This document shows, piece after piece, positions 34,825 through 43,823 of a stretch of DNA of 64,000 bases (within the stretch, counting starts at the first letter, position 1; each line of letters starts with the position of its first letter). A program made the translations under genes and the position numbers. The stretch lies in the NCBI RefSeq assembly GCF_010671605.1, contig NZ_JAABOO010000002.1, positions 744,001-808,000 on the forward strand. Direction: 5' to 3'. This stretch comes from Leptobacterium flavescens. GTDB lineage: Bacteria > Bacteroidota > Bacteroidia > Flavobacteriales > Flavobacteriaceae. The notes under the pieces are model-generated. The model did not search any database. It was not told the origin of the DNA and was given only the letters and a program-made list of their open reading frames with translations.

Positions 34825-37104
34825 CTAGAACCTGTTGTTAGATCCGGAAATATCATTTCTTTCTTCTCCGGTCATGGTAAGGTTATTACTGAAATCTGAG
34901 TTATTCCCTCTGTAATATACAAGGGTATTGATATCTCCGATATCTCCCCTGTTTCCAGTTACGGTAATATTGTTGTAAGATTCAACAGAGATCACTCTAA
35001 ATCCGTTAGCCTGCTTGATCTGATTATCAATGATCTTAATATTACCTACGCTTGAGCTATTAGCCAAACCTTTAATACTGAAAAACTGGTTTGCACTGCT
35101 CAGATCGATAATATTTTCGCTGATCGTAAGATCCTGGCATCCATCCAGAATATCGATTCCGTGTTCGAAATTCGTTGTGATACGGTTTCTTTCAATATTG
35201 ATATTTTTAGATCTGAAAAGGTCAATACCACGGTTTGTATCGTTATTTCTGATATTAATACCGTTTGCCTGTGTAATTCCGGCATCTCTTTTCCCGCGGA
35301 AATCATTGTTTTCCACAACTACCTCATAGTTTCCGGTAGTAGCTTCGGTATTGGTATTAACTCCTGCAAAGGTAAAGGCAAAGAACTCAACGTCTACTGT
35401 ATTATCTCTGACAAGTACATTTTTCAGGCTGGTGTTACTTCCGAAAATACCTTTACTTTCCGTCTTGGTACTGATCATGGTATTGTCGTAAACTTCCAGT
35501 CCGTCAATAACTTTAGGGAAGATCCCGGTTTCAAAATCCTCGATCCTGTTACCGAATACTCTTGAATCGTTGTTGTAGACAACAATACCGATTCCGTATC
35601 CTCTGATCGTGTTTCCTGAGATCTCGTTATTAAACGTAGTTCGGGAATCAGGAGAACCTCCGTTTATGGCAGTTCCGTCTGCATTGGTAGCAGGAGCCGT
35701 CAGGATATTATTTCTGATCCTACTTCCGCTGGTAAACAGATAGGTAATATTACTTTCCGTTCTGTTACCTTCAATGGTAATATCTTCTCCTGTATGGATC
35801 AGGAAAGCCGAAGTAACCGAACCACTTTCAGTGTTATTCCTGATGGTTACGTCATACGCTCTCTGATAGAAGAAGAAATCTCCGTTGGCATCTCTGGTCC
35901 TTTCGGCCTCAATATCGATCCCTGCTTTTGGTAGGGTACCCTGAGAATTAGGAGTATCTATTCCCGCATTCAGGAAGTTATTCTCCTCAATAATGATATT
36001 AAATCCGTCTGTAACCGAGATATTGTTCCTTCTGTTACGATTAATCGTACATCCTCTAATTACTATATTGTTAGATGGTTTATGATCTGGGTTTGAGGCA
36101 AATCCAAGACTCTTGATATCGATCCCGTCTCCGGTGGCATCCATAATATTTACATTCTCAACCACAGTATTCACCGCGCTGTGAAGATCGATCAAATGTC
36201 CGAATTCGTGTGTTGGGTGTACTTGATTATATGAATAATCATGCTGATCTCTGTCGCCATGAAGGTTTCCTCCTTCAATACGAACGTTAGATACATCCAG
36301 AACTCCTAATAAAGAATATCGGGGAGCTCCGTTAGGATATACCCTTAAATGGGTATTATCGGTCATTACAAAATTAAAATCGCCAGGAATAGTAATTCCA
36401 TTCTCAGCGGCCTGGAAATTAGGAATGACAGACACCAGAAAATAGCTATCTAACTGATCTATTTTAAAAGTATCACCACCTAAAGACTTTACAAGATTCA
36501 TGGCTTTTTCCATCATGTTCTTGTTATTCTCGGCAGCATTCTGACTTGTTTGTCCCTGAGTTAAATTCCACCGATTGGCGTAGAAATAAAAATCGGTGTT
36601 CTCGAGTGTCGCATTTCCGACGATCTCTAACTGATAGTTCAGTAACTGACCATCTATGACACCTCCGTTAAAAGAGAACGTTCCGTTTGTGATCGTTCCT
36701 CCTTCGTAGTTAAGGCTTACATTGGCAGGAAGTGTAATATTATTTCCTCCCAGGTCGTAATCACAGCTAATATTATAGGCTGTGTTAGCTACTGCATCAT
36801 TAAAATTAAAATCACATGGAATGTCTATGGCGTTCTCTATGGTGTTGTCTTCTTCTGCTTCTTCACCATCTCCGTTACCATTTCCATCTCCATTACCTTC
36901 TCCGTCTCCGTTTCCGTTACCGTCTCCGTTACCTTCACCATCTCCATTACCTTCTCCGTCTCCGTTACCTTCTCCGTCTCCGTTACCTTCATCAACTACA
37001 ATATCCTCACCTGTTTCATCGCCTACAATATCAATTTCTTCCGTTTGACATGACGATAAACATAGAATTGCAACAACAAATAATTGCTTGATTAATTTTT
37101 TCAT
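34825..37104 (-). CDS. Surface lipoprotein with right-handed beta-helix (polysaccharide lyase or epimerase-like)
   Basis: A 759-residue lipoprotein. The start at 37104 gives MKKLIKQLF... and lipobox LSSC (C19); a longer frame from 37143 adds 13 residues before the signal and is rejected. A flexible acidic Gly/Asp/Glu/Asn linker (residues 40-80, mostly GEGNGD units) leads to a long parallel beta-helix of N-V-x-I-x-x-N-type coils (about 130-740), as in pectate lyases, depolymerases and AlgG-type epimerases. No catalytic triad could be assigned. It sits alone on the minus strand inside the capsule locus. I infer that it cuts, epimerises or binds the locus's own polymer. Confidence 0.85.
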   Translation of the reverse strand: MKKLIKQLFVVAILCLSSCQTEEIDIVGDETGEDIVVDEGNGDGEGNGDGEGNGDGEGNGDGNGNGDGEGNGDGNGNGDGEEAEEDNTIENAIDIPCDFNFNDAVANTAYNISCDYDLGGNNITLPANVSLNYEGGTITNGTFSFNGGVIDGQLLNYQLEIVGNATLENTDFYFYANRWNLTQGQTSQNAAENNKNMMEKAMNLVKSLGGDTFKIDQLDSYFLVSVIPNFQAAENGITIPGDFNFVMTDNTHLRVYPNGAPRYSLLGVLDVSNVRIEGGNLHGDRDQHDYSYNQVHPTHEFGHLIDLHSAVNTVVENVNIMDATGDGIDIKSLGFASNPDHKPSNNIVIRGCTINRNRRNNISVTDGFNIIIEENNFLNAGIDTPNSQGTLPKAGIDIEAERTRDANGDFFFYQRAYDVTIRNNTESGSVTSAFLIHTGEDITIEGNRTESNITYLFTSGSRIRNNILTAPATNADGTAINGGSPDSRTTFNNEISGNTIRGYGIGIVVYNNDSRVFGNRIEDFETGIFPKVIDGLEVYDNTMISTKTESKGIFGSNTSLKNVLVRDNTVDVEFFAFTFAGVNTNTEATTGNYEVVVENNDFRGKRDAGITQANGINIRNNDTNRGIDLFRSKNINIERNRITTNFEHGIDILDGCQDLTISENIIDLSSANQFFSIKGLANSSSVGNIKIIDNQIKQANGFRVISVESYNNITVTGNRGDIGDINTLVYYRGNNSDFSNNLTMTGEERNDISGSNNRF
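36865..36987 (-). repeat. Tandem 18-bp repeats encoding the GEGNGD linker
   Basis: Six to seven imperfect 18-bp units (each GEGNGD or GNGNGD) in tandem inside the beta-helix lipoprotein gene. The DNA differs only in synonymous or G/N-changing bases. Copy number may vary by slippage without shifting the frame, changing the spacer length between membrane anchor and catalytic domain. Confidence 0.8.
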
Positions 37105-37404
37105 AAGATTTGGGCGTTTAGAAAATTCATACAATATTAACAAATTAAATTAATAAAAATCGTTAAAAAGTAGTTTTATTCGATGAAACGCATGGTTTTT
37201 ACGTTTTTTAAACATACTCCAAATACATACGAAAGCAAAATCATGTTTAGATTACGGCCTTAATAAAATTTTTTGAAATTAGCTAAAACAGGGAAAATAA
37301 CCCAATTAAAAAACAATAACTTTTATATATTTGTTAACAAATTACGAGCAATTTCAGGGGTAATAATTTTCCAATAAAACTATAGTCATACTCCTTCTTT
37401 TACG
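37105..37404. other. 300-bp divergent promoter region
   Basis: No gene was found. The plus-strand promoter box lies at 37326-37333. Near the minus-strand gene, TAATAAAAATCGTTAA (37151-37166) matches, with one base missing, the CGGTT box of module copy A, but no matching -7 box or leader core accompanies it. Confidence 0.45.
37326..37333 (+). promoter_or_regulatory. -7 box TATATTTG of the second plus-strand capsule operon
   Basis: An exact TAnnTTTG match, 71 nt before the start codon of the GT4 gene at 37405. It should drive the five genes to 41818. Confidence 0.5.
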
Positions 37405-38556
37405 ATGAAAAAAATCATTAGAATAACTACCGTTCCCGTTTCCCTGAAAGGATTGCTAAGAGGCCAGCTACGCTATATGAGCAGCCATTATGAGATGATC
37501 GGCATATCTTCCGGAGGAGAAGTTTTAGACGAAGTGGCCCAAATAGAAGGGGTAAGAGTTATTCCTGTTAACATGACCCGAAAAATAACACCTTTACAGG
37601 ATCTTATTTCAATAATCCGATTAATTAAAATTTTTCGACGCGAAAAGCCATTTATTGTTCATACGCACACTCCAAAAGCGGGTACTGTGGGAATGATTGC
37701 GGCAAAATTGGCAAATGTTGACCACAGATTACACACAATTGCCGGTTTACCTTTGGTAGAAGCAAGAGGTTTTAAAAGGTTTATTCTTAATTTGGTGGAA
37801 AAGATCACATATTCATGTGCTACCATGATTTACCCCAATTCCTACGGCTTAAAGGATATCATTCTGGAAAACAAGTTCACTTCGGAGAAAAAGCTTAAAG
37901 TTCTGGGCAAAGGAAGCTCTAACGGGATAGATGTTTCTCATTTTGATCCCAGCCTGTATAACAGTGTACAGAGTAAGAGCCTTAGAGAAGAGCTTAAAAT
38001 AGATCCGGAAGATTTCGTTTTTGTTTTTATTGGTAGATTGGTAAAAGATAAAGGAATTAACGAATTAATACAGGCATTCAACAATATATACCAGGAAAAT
38101 CCTAATAGTAAACTACTTTTGGTAGGTTCCTATGAAAGAGATCTGGATCCCTTATTGCCGGAAACAGAAAAGATTATAGATACGCATCCCGGTGTTATTT
38201 CTGCCGGATGGCAAAAAGATGTCCGCCCGTACCTTCACATATCGGATGTTCTGGTATTCCCCAGCTACCGGGAAGGTTTTCCTAACGTGGTTATGCAGGC
38301 CGGAGCCATGGGCTTACCGAGTATAGTGAGTAATATTAACGGATGTAATGAGATTGTTCAGGACGGTATTAACGGGGTGATCATCCCCGTTAAAAGTATT
38401 GAGCCCATGGAAAAAGAGATGCGTAAAATGATTTCCGACCCGGAAATGCGTAAAGAACTGGCCGGAAATGCCAGAGAGGTGATCTCCGACAGGTATAAAC
38501 AGGATTATGTATGGGAATCCATATTACAGGAATATTTAAAACTGGAGCATCCGTAA
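37405..38556 (+). CDS. GT4 family glycosyltransferase
   Basis: A 383-residue GT-B enzyme of the branch common in Bacteroidota capsule loci: HTHTPKAGTVGMIAAKLANV (about 92-111), FIGRLVKDKGINELIQAF at the second domain, and YREGFPNVVMQAGAMGLPSI at the donor site. The second Glu of the EX7E motif is Gln here (E...MQ), a change I recall in other members of this branch. It heads an operon with the initiating sugar transferase 18 bp downstream, so it may add the second sugar. Confidence 0.92.
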   Translation: MKKIIRITTVPVSLKGLLRGQLRYMSSHYEMIGISSGGEVLDEVAQIEGVRVIPVNMTRKITPLQDLISIIRLIKIFRREKPFIVHTHTPKAGTVGMIAAKLANVDHRLHTIAGLPLVEARGFKRFILNLVEKITYSCATMIYPNSYGLKDIILENKFTSEKKLKVLGKGSSNGIDVSHFDPSLYNSVQSKSLREELKIDPEDFVFVFIGRLVKDKGINELIQAFNNIYQENPNSKLLLVGSYERDLDPLLPETEKIIDTHPGVISAGWQKDVRPYLHISDVLVFPSYREGFPNVVMQAGAMGLPSIVSNINGCNEIVQDGINGVIIPVKSIEPMEKEMRKMISDPEMRKELAGNAREVISDRYKQDYVWESILQEYLKLEHP

Positions 38557-38574
38557 TTTCGAATAGTATAAACA

Positions 38575-39201
38575 ATGTATAAGAATTTTATAAAGCGGCT
38601 TATTGATTTCCTGGGAGCACTTATAGGTTTCCTTATTCTGTTTCCCATAACATTTACCGTAGGTGTTGTTCTGGCGATCGTTATCAAGGGAAATCCTTTC
38701 TTTTTTCAGTCCAGGCCCGGAAAAAACGAGAGGATCTTTAAGATCATCAAGTTTAAGACTATGACCGATGCGAGGGACGATAAAGGTGAACTGCTACCGG
38801 ATATCGACCGGGTAACTCCTTTCGGGGAATTCCTGAGAAAGACGTCTCTGGATGAAATACCTCAGCTTCTCAACGTTATTATAGGGGATATGAGTATTGT
38901 GGGACCCAGGCCGCTGAGAGTACAATATCTGCCCTATTACAATGAAGAGGAACAGTTAAGACATACGGTAAGACCGGGAATAACAGGCCTGGCACAGGTT
39001 TCAGGGAGGAATTTACTGGGATGGGACGAGAAACTTGCAAAAGATGTGGAATATGTGAAAAAACTTTCTTTTATCCTTGATTGCCGTATTATTCTTAAAA
39101 CCGTGGAAAAAGTATTTAAAGGAAGTGATGTGGTCATTGACCCCAATATGCTGGATTTCGATAAACACAGACAACAACAAATAGAAACCAACTCAAAATA
39201 A
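38575..39201 (+). CDS. Initiating sugar transferase (PglC-like phosphoglycosyl transferase)
   Basis: A 208-residue monotopic phosphoglycosyl transferase. One N-terminal re-entrant membrane helix (about 8-33) is followed by the catalytic domain with FKTM, the Asp-Glu dyad in KTSLDEIPQLLNV, GDMSIVGPRP and VRPGITGLAQVSGRN. It lacks the four extra helices of WcaJ/WbaP, so it belongs to the small PglC/WecA-independent type. It transfers the first sugar phosphate to undecaprenyl phosphate. PglC prefers a 4-amino-6-deoxy sugar, and the dehydratase and aminotransferase at 13.8-16.9 kb could supply one. Confidence 0.94.
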   Translation: MYKNFIKRLIDFLGALIGFLILFPITFTVGVVLAIVIKGNPFFFQSRPGKNERIFKIIKFKTMTDARDDKGELLPDIDRVTPFGEFLRKTSLDEIPQLLNVIIGDMSIVGPRPLRVQYLPYYNEEEQLRHTVRPGITGLAQVSGRNLLGWDEKLAKDVEYVKKLSFILDCRIILKTVEKVFKGSDVVIDPNMLDFDKHRQQQIETNSK

Positions 39202-39208
39202 ACACAGC

Positions 39209-40213
39209 ATGCTATTAAGTATAGTCATTCCTATGTATAATGCAGAAAAGTATATTGCATGCTGTCTGGATAGTGTTCTTTCTCAGGATCTGCCGTCGGA
39301 AGATTACGAGATCATAGTTGCCAACGACGGTTCCAGGGACAAAAGCCCGGAGATCGTTGAAAACTATATAAAAGAGCACTCTAATATTATTCTGCACAAT
39401 CAAAGTAATCAGGGGAACGGAGCAGCAAGAAATGCCGGTGCTGCCCTGGCCAGGGGAAAATACCTGTACTTTCTCGATTCCGACGATTATATAGCCGCAA
39501 ATGTTCTTGGCGGCCTTACTGAGATCCTGGAAAAAGAACAACTGGACATTCTTGGGTTCAAATCGGAGGTTACCAGTTCTTCAGATTTGAAACAATCTGC
39601 CAATTTTCACGAAAGGACCGAAGATCTTCATGTCCTGGACGGTGTAAGTTTTGTTTCAGACACTAACTACAGGGCGGAAGTATGGTGGTATATCACCCGG
39701 AGAGAACACATGCTCAAGACCGGGCTTTCCTTTTACGATCGGAAATTTGTACAGGATTCTTATTATACTCCCACCCTCTTCTTAGATGCAAAGAAGGTGG
39801 CAATGATCCCTGCTGATATACATCGTTACCGCCAAACTGCCGATTCTATTACGCATAAAAGATCTCCGGAGCATATAAAGAGACATATGCTTGACCTCTC
39901 CTATGCAGTTGAAAAACTCAGCGGGCTTATCGCCAGGCTCAGTCATAATGGAGCGGTAAAAAGACTTAGAAACAGGCAACATGGTTATGCTTTTTTCTTC
40001 CTGGTACGTTTTCCGAAATCGGACATGGGTTTTGGCGAACTGCGTAAAACACTTAAAAAATTCAGGTCGATGGGAGCTTACCCCATTACCGAGTTTGTAG
40101 GGAAGGACTACCAGGGCTTACGTTATAAAATTCTGGTCTTTATTTTTAACCGGTCATATTTATTATTTCCCTTTTTATTTATCTATAAAACCTTTTATCG
40201 TCTATTAAAATGA
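39209..40213 (+). CDS. GT2 family glycosyltransferase
   Basis: A 334-residue GT-A enzyme: SIVIPMYNAEKYIACCLDSV, VANDGSRDKSPEIV, NGAARNAGAALARGKYLYFLDSDD (with the DxD site) and a long C-terminal region ending in a hydrophobic stretch (ILVFIFNRSYLLFPFLFIY) that may rest on the membrane. It is clearly related to the GT2 at 31817 and adds one sugar of the repeat. It overlaps the ATP-grasp gene by 4 nt. Confidence 0.92.
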   Translation: MLLSIVIPMYNAEKYIACCLDSVLSQDLPSEDYEIIVANDGSRDKSPEIVENYIKEHSNIILHNQSNQGNGAARNAGAALARGKYLYFLDSDDYIAANVLGGLTEILEKEQLDILGFKSEVTSSSDLKQSANFHERTEDLHVLDGVSFVSDTNYRAEVWWYITRREHMLKTGLSFYDRKFVQDSYYTPTLFLDAKKVAMIPADIHRYRQTADSITHKRSPEHIKRHMLDLSYAVEKLSGLIARLSHNGAVKRLRNRQHGYAFFFLVRFPKSDMGFGELRKTLKKFRSMGAYPITEFVGKDYQGLRYKILVFIFNRSYLLFPFLFIYKTFYRLLK

Positions 40214-41178
40214 ATATACTGATCACATCTGCAGGAAGAAGGGTTTCCCTGGTAAGGGCTTTTCAAACCGAACTTAAGAAACTCAACGAGGATGCAATGG
40301 TAATGGCTGTTGATGCGAAACCATCGCTTTCGGCTGCATGTTTTGCTGCTGATAAAGCTTTTGAGGTTCCTCGTCTGGATCACCCCGATTATATAGACAT
40401 ACTTATTTCTATATGCAAGGAAAATAAGATCTCCCTGGTCATTCCTACCATAGACACGGAATTACTTTTACTGGCCAGGAATAAGAAGCATTTTGATGAG
40501 AATGGGATCACTCCCCTCCTTCCGACGCTGGATTTTATAGAAAAATGCCGTGATAAAAGGGTAATACACGAATTCTTCAAAACGCATAATATTGAAGTTG
40601 CCCATGAATACTCTAAAGATCAGTATAAACTTCCGCTTTTTATCAAACCTATAGACGGGAGCAGAAGTGTGGATACCTATATTATAAAGGAAAAGGAAGA
40701 TCTGACCGATTATCATTTTAAGAACGACAAACTGATGTTCCTGGAATACCTTGATCACAGCAAATTTGAAGAGTTTACCTGCGATCTCTATTATGCGAAG
40801 GATCACAAGCTCAAATGTATTGTTCCCAGAAAACGGATAGAGGTAAGGGACGGAGAGGTTAATAAAGGGGTAACCGTAAAAAATAAAATCGTAGATTACG
40901 TCAGGGAGCACCTGAGTTTTATAGACGGGGCCATAGGTTGCCTTACGGTGCAATTCTTTAAACACAAAGAAGAAGATCGTATTGTGGGTATAGAAATAAA
41001 CCCCAGGTTTGGAGGAGGCTATCCTCTTTCATACAGGGCTGGCGCCAATTTTCCCGGATGGATCATTGAAGAGTACTTTATGAACAGGGAAATAGAGGAT
41101 CAGTTTGACTGCTGGGAAGAAAATCTGCTTATGTTGAGATACGATGATGAAATTTTAGTTCATGACTATAAAGGTTGA
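40210..41178 (+). CDS. ATP-grasp ligase (carbamoyl-phosphate synthase-like) in the capsule operon
   Basis: A 322-residue ATP-grasp protein. The N-terminal pre-ATP-grasp domain is MNILITSAGRRVSLVRAF; the ATP-binding Lys is in LPLFIKPIDGSRS (about 137-149) and the metal-binding end in VGIEINPRFGGGYPLS (about 263-278). The enzymes join a carboxylate to an amine through an acyl phosphate. In capsule loci this type is often followed by a HAD phosphatase, as here (17-nt overlap). I infer attachment of an amino acid or amine to a sugar or sugar-linked carboxylate; the substrate is unknown. Confidence 0.85.
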   Translation: MNILITSAGRRVSLVRAFQTELKKLNEDAMVMAVDAKPSLSAACFAADKAFEVPRLDHPDYIDILISICKENKISLVIPTIDTELLLLARNKKHFDENGITPLLPTLDFIEKCRDKRVIHEFFKTHNIEVAHEYSKDQYKLPLFIKPIDGSRSVDTYIIKEKEDLTDYHFKNDKLMFLEYLDHSKFEEFTCDLYYAKDHKLKCIVPRKRIEVRDGEVNKGVTVKNKIVDYVREHLSFIDGAIGCLTVQFFKHKEEDRIVGIEINPRFGGGYPLSYRAGANFPGWIIEEYFMNREIEDQFDCWEENLLMLRYDDEILVHDYKG

Positions 41179-41818
41179 TAAAAATACCGTAATAGTATTC
41201 GATCTGGACGATACTCTATACAACGAGCTCGATTATCTGAGATCGGCATACAGGCTTATTGCGGGAAAGGTGGATCCGGAAAAACCGGCCGAACTGTTCC
41301 TGAGAATGTTTGCCATGTACAGGAATAAGGAAAACGTTTTTGAGTTCCTGGAAAAAGAATACGGGGCGGATATCGGGGAACTACTTCATATTTACCGGAC
41401 CCATAGCCCGGATATTGAACTAAAACCGGGAGTCCTGAATATCATAGAAAGCATCAGGCAAAAAGGCGGAAAAACTGCAATTATAACAGACGGAAGGAGT
41501 ATTACTCAGAGAAATAAAGTAAAAGCCCTGGGATTGGAAGCCCTTATGGATGAATTTATTATTTCGGAAGAAACGGGAACAGAAAAGCCTCATCCTCAAA
41601 ATTTTGAATTGGTACAAAATAAACTGGAAGGCACTGTTTACTATTATATCGGAGATAATCTAAAGAAAGATTTTATCAGTCCTAACTCCCTCGGGTGGAA
41701 AACCATTGCACTTATCGACAGAGGTTTAAACATTCATTCCGGGAATCATCTGTATCTGAAGGAAGAGAACAAACCGCAAGCTTATATTTTCGGTTTTAAG
41801 GAACTGGAGATACAATAG
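41162..41818 (+). CDS. HAD superfamily hydrolase coupled to the ATP-grasp gene
   Basis: A 218-residue HAD phosphatase: motif I VFDLDDTLYNE (nucleophile and acid/base Asp), cap helices, motif II IITDGRS, motif III Lys in GTEKPHPQNF and motif IV YYIGDNLKKDF. It starts 17 nt inside the ATP-grasp gene, so the two proteins are translationally coupled and probably act in one pathway. The substrate is not evident; a phosphorylated sugar or amino-acid derivative is likely. It converges with the TupA-like gene, leaving 9 bp. Confidence 0.88.
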   Translation: MTIKVDKNTVIVFDLDDTLYNELDYLRSAYRLIAGKVDPEKPAELFLRMFAMYRNKENVFEFLEKEYGADIGELLHIYRTHSPDIELKPGVLNIIESIRQKGGKTAIITDGRSITQRNKVKALGLEALMDEFIISEETGTEKPHPQNFELVQNKLEGTVYYYIGDNLKKDFISPNSLGWKTIALIDRGLNIHSGNHLYLKEENKPQAYIFGFKELEIQ

Positions 41819-41827
41819 CAAGAGGCA

Positions 41828-42700
41828 CTAATCTCCCCAGAGGCCACCAAGACAACGATCTACTTCCTCTCTTTTGAGTTTCATTGCCCCGCCGTTAGGA
41901 GTAAAGGTCATTTCTCCGAAATAGATCCTATCGTCAACGATATAAAAATCCACTCTCACGTACTTAAACCTGGAAGCCAGTTTTCCACATAGCTCCTTTA
42001 AAAGATCGAGCTCTTTCGGGCGCTGTTTGATAACTGAATTCTCGTAAATATCCTTTTCTCCGACCCATGGATTTTGCTGTACATTCCAATCTTCGTCATA
42101 ACAGTTATATTCGTAATTCTCGAAGCGGTCTGTATGAACCCCGATAAACAGTTTTGGGTCTCCGTTATTTTTAAAGTGATGTAATTTATAGTCTTTAGGC
42201 ACTTTTCCCTCACTGTCCAGCAACAACTTCTCTACGATAAGCTTTGGTTTTATATGCCTGTAATGAAGTTCCATCCCGATCAGGTAGTATTTATTTCTCA
42301 ACCACCTATCGGTTAATTTTTTTACTTCCTCAAAAGTGAATTGGGATTTATCCCTGACAATCAGGTTAAACCGGCTGCCGTGGTTGGCTTTTATAACAAA
42401 ACTCTCAGGTAATTCCTCAAAGGCTTTTTCTGTAAGTTTGTCTAAGACCGCATAAGACGGGATCAGGTATTCTTCTCCGACTTTTTCTCTGACATAATCC
42501 CTTACCGCTATCTTATCTGATAAAACGGACATCTCTTTAGTGTAGTTGAATTTCCTTGCAGCTATTTTTTCGGAATGTCTTTTGGGCTCTTTAAAATTCG
42601 GTGTATAATGATGATTAGATATAAAGCGTCTTCTTATATACCATTTAGGTGCTATAATTGAGCAAATTCTCTTAATAAGCATTAAAAAATACAGCCTCAT
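41828..42700 (-). CDS. TupA-like ATP-grasp protein (paralogue 1)
   Basis: A 290-residue protein of the TupA-like ATP-grasp family. Motifs: HSEKIAARKFNYTKEMSVLSDKIAVRDYV, FVIKANHGSRFNLIV (ATP-binding Lys), VPKDYKLHHF, and YVRVDFYIVDDRIYFGEMTFTPNGG with the metal-binding acidic residues. TupA is named for teichuronopeptide synthesis, where amino-acid polymer is attached to a uronic-acid polysaccharide. It is roughly two thirds identical by eye to the next gene upstream (42891-43760), so they are a tandem duplication. The 190-bp spacer suggests a separate promoter. Confidence 0.87.
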   Translation of the reverse strand: MRLYFLMLIKRICSIIAPKWYIRRRFISNHHYTPNFKEPKRHSEKIAARKFNYTKEMSVLSDKIAVRDYVREKVGEEYLIPSYAVLDKLTEKAFEELPESFVIKANHGSRFNLIVRDKSQFTFEEVKKLTDRWLRNKYYLIGMELHYRHIKPKLIVEKLLLDSEGKVPKDYKLHHFKNNGDPKLFIGVHTDRFENYEYNCYDEDWNVQQNPWVGEKDIYENSVIKQRPKELDLLKELCGKLASRFKYVRVDFYIVDDRIYFGEMTFTPNGGAMKLKREEVDRCLGGLWGD

Positions 42701-42890
42701 TTGTTATAACCGGTTAGCTTGGTCGATAAAGTAGGATCCTTACATATATATGCTATAAAAATACCTTTTACATTACAATTCTTCAAAGAAAAGTTCTATA
42801 AAATCGTAAGATACCTAAAATACCAAAGTTGAATGAAAAATAACGAAACAACTTTTCTTTTAAAAATAACCGATTAACAGTCCATACTAT

Positions 42891-43760
42891 TTAATCTTCC
42901 CACAAATTGCCCAAATATTCGTCCATTGTCTTTTTCTTGAACCTCAGGGTGCCGCCTGTGGGAGTAAAGGTAAGTTCGCCGAAATATATCCTGTTATTAA
43001 ATACATAAAAATCAACTCTTACATATTTAAAAGGTTCTGCCAGTCTTTTGGTAACATCAAGAAGCTCATCATAACGGTCAGGACGCGTTGACATATTCTC
43101 ATCATCGAATTCTTCTTCCCCTACCCAGGGATTGTTGATCCTGTTCCAGCCTCCATCATAAAAATTACAACGGAAATTGGAAAACCTGTCGGCATGGACC
43201 TCTGTAAAATACTTTACATCCCCCTTATTCTTAAAGTAGTGTATTTTGTAATCCTTCGGAACCTCCCCCTGTTCGTTCAAAAGCAATTCTTCCACTATAA
43301 GTCCGGGTTTAATATGCCTGTAGTGAAGCTCCATCCCGATCAAATAGTATTTTTTCCTCAACCATTTATCGGTAATTTTCTTTACTTCTTTAAAAGTGTA
43401 TTGGGATTTGTCTTTTACAATGAGGTTTAATCTGCTGCCGTGATTGGCTTTTATAACAAAGCTCTGTGGTAATTCGTCAAAGGCTTTTTGAGTAAGCCGG
43501 TCCAGTGTTGCATAGGTAGGTACCAGATATTCTTCCCCTATTCTTTCTTTTACGTAGTCCTTAACTTTTATTTTATCGGACAGTACGGACATCTCTCTGG
43601 TATACCTAAACTTCCGGATAGCAATTTTTTCCGAGAAAGTTCTCGGGCGTTTAAAATTAAGGTTATAGCTATGATTGGAGGCAAAGCTCTTCTTAATGTA
43701 CCATTTCGGTGCAATAACAGAACATATTTGTTTAATTAACAGGCTATAATCAAGTACCAT
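42891..43760 (-). CDS. TupA-like ATP-grasp protein (paralogue 2)
   Basis: About 289 residues. Same motif order as its neighbour: TFSEKIAIRKFRYTREMSVLSDKIKVKDYV, FVIKANHGSRLNLIV, VPKDYKIHYF, YVRVDFYVFNNRIYFGELTFTPTGG. The ATG at 43760 is chosen because it aligns with the paralogue's first Met 13 residues before the conserved Cys of KQIC/KRIC; a TTG at 43787 would add nine residues absent from the paralogue. Two diverged copies may attach different amino acids or act on different uronates. That is inference; the family and duplication are seen. Confidence 0.87.
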   Translation of the reverse strand: MVLDYSLLIKQICSVIAPKWYIKKSFASNHSYNLNFKRPRTFSEKIAIRKFRYTREMSVLSDKIKVKDYVKERIGEEYLVPTYATLDRLTQKAFDELPQSFVIKANHGSRLNLIVKDKSQYTFKEVKKITDKWLRKKYYLIGMELHYRHIKPGLIVEELLLNEQGEVPKDYKIHYFKNKGDVKYFTEVHADRFSNFRCNFYDGGWNRINNPWVGEEEFDDENMSTRPDRYDELLDVTKRLAEPFKYVRVDFYVFNNRIYFGELTFTPTGGTLRFKKKTMDEYLGNLWED

Positions 43761-43823
43761 TTTTTCTTTATTATATTTATTTTTCAATAAATACGAAGTT
43801 CTTTGCTCACGGGTTTTAAATTT

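Noticed and set aside
36782-37048. A Ser-Pro-Leu repeat protein on the plus strand
   Set aside because: It is the complement of the GEGNGD-coding repeats of the lipoprotein and has no start or secretion signal.
37105-37143. Upstream start for the beta-helix lipoprotein gene
   Set aside because: The extra 13 residues precede a perfect lipoprotein signal and contain charged residues; the start at 37104 is better.
40468-40965. A 165-codon minus-strand frame opposite the ATP-grasp gene
   Set aside because: It is antisense to a recognisable ATP-grasp gene in a packed operon, with low-quality composition and no start signal.
34825-43000. Assignment of the locus as an alginate system (AlgI-like MBOAT, SGNH partner, beta-helix)
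   Set aside because: No Alg8/Alg44 synthase or GDP-mannose dehydrogenase is present; the rest is a Wzx/Wzy pathway with UDP-uronates.
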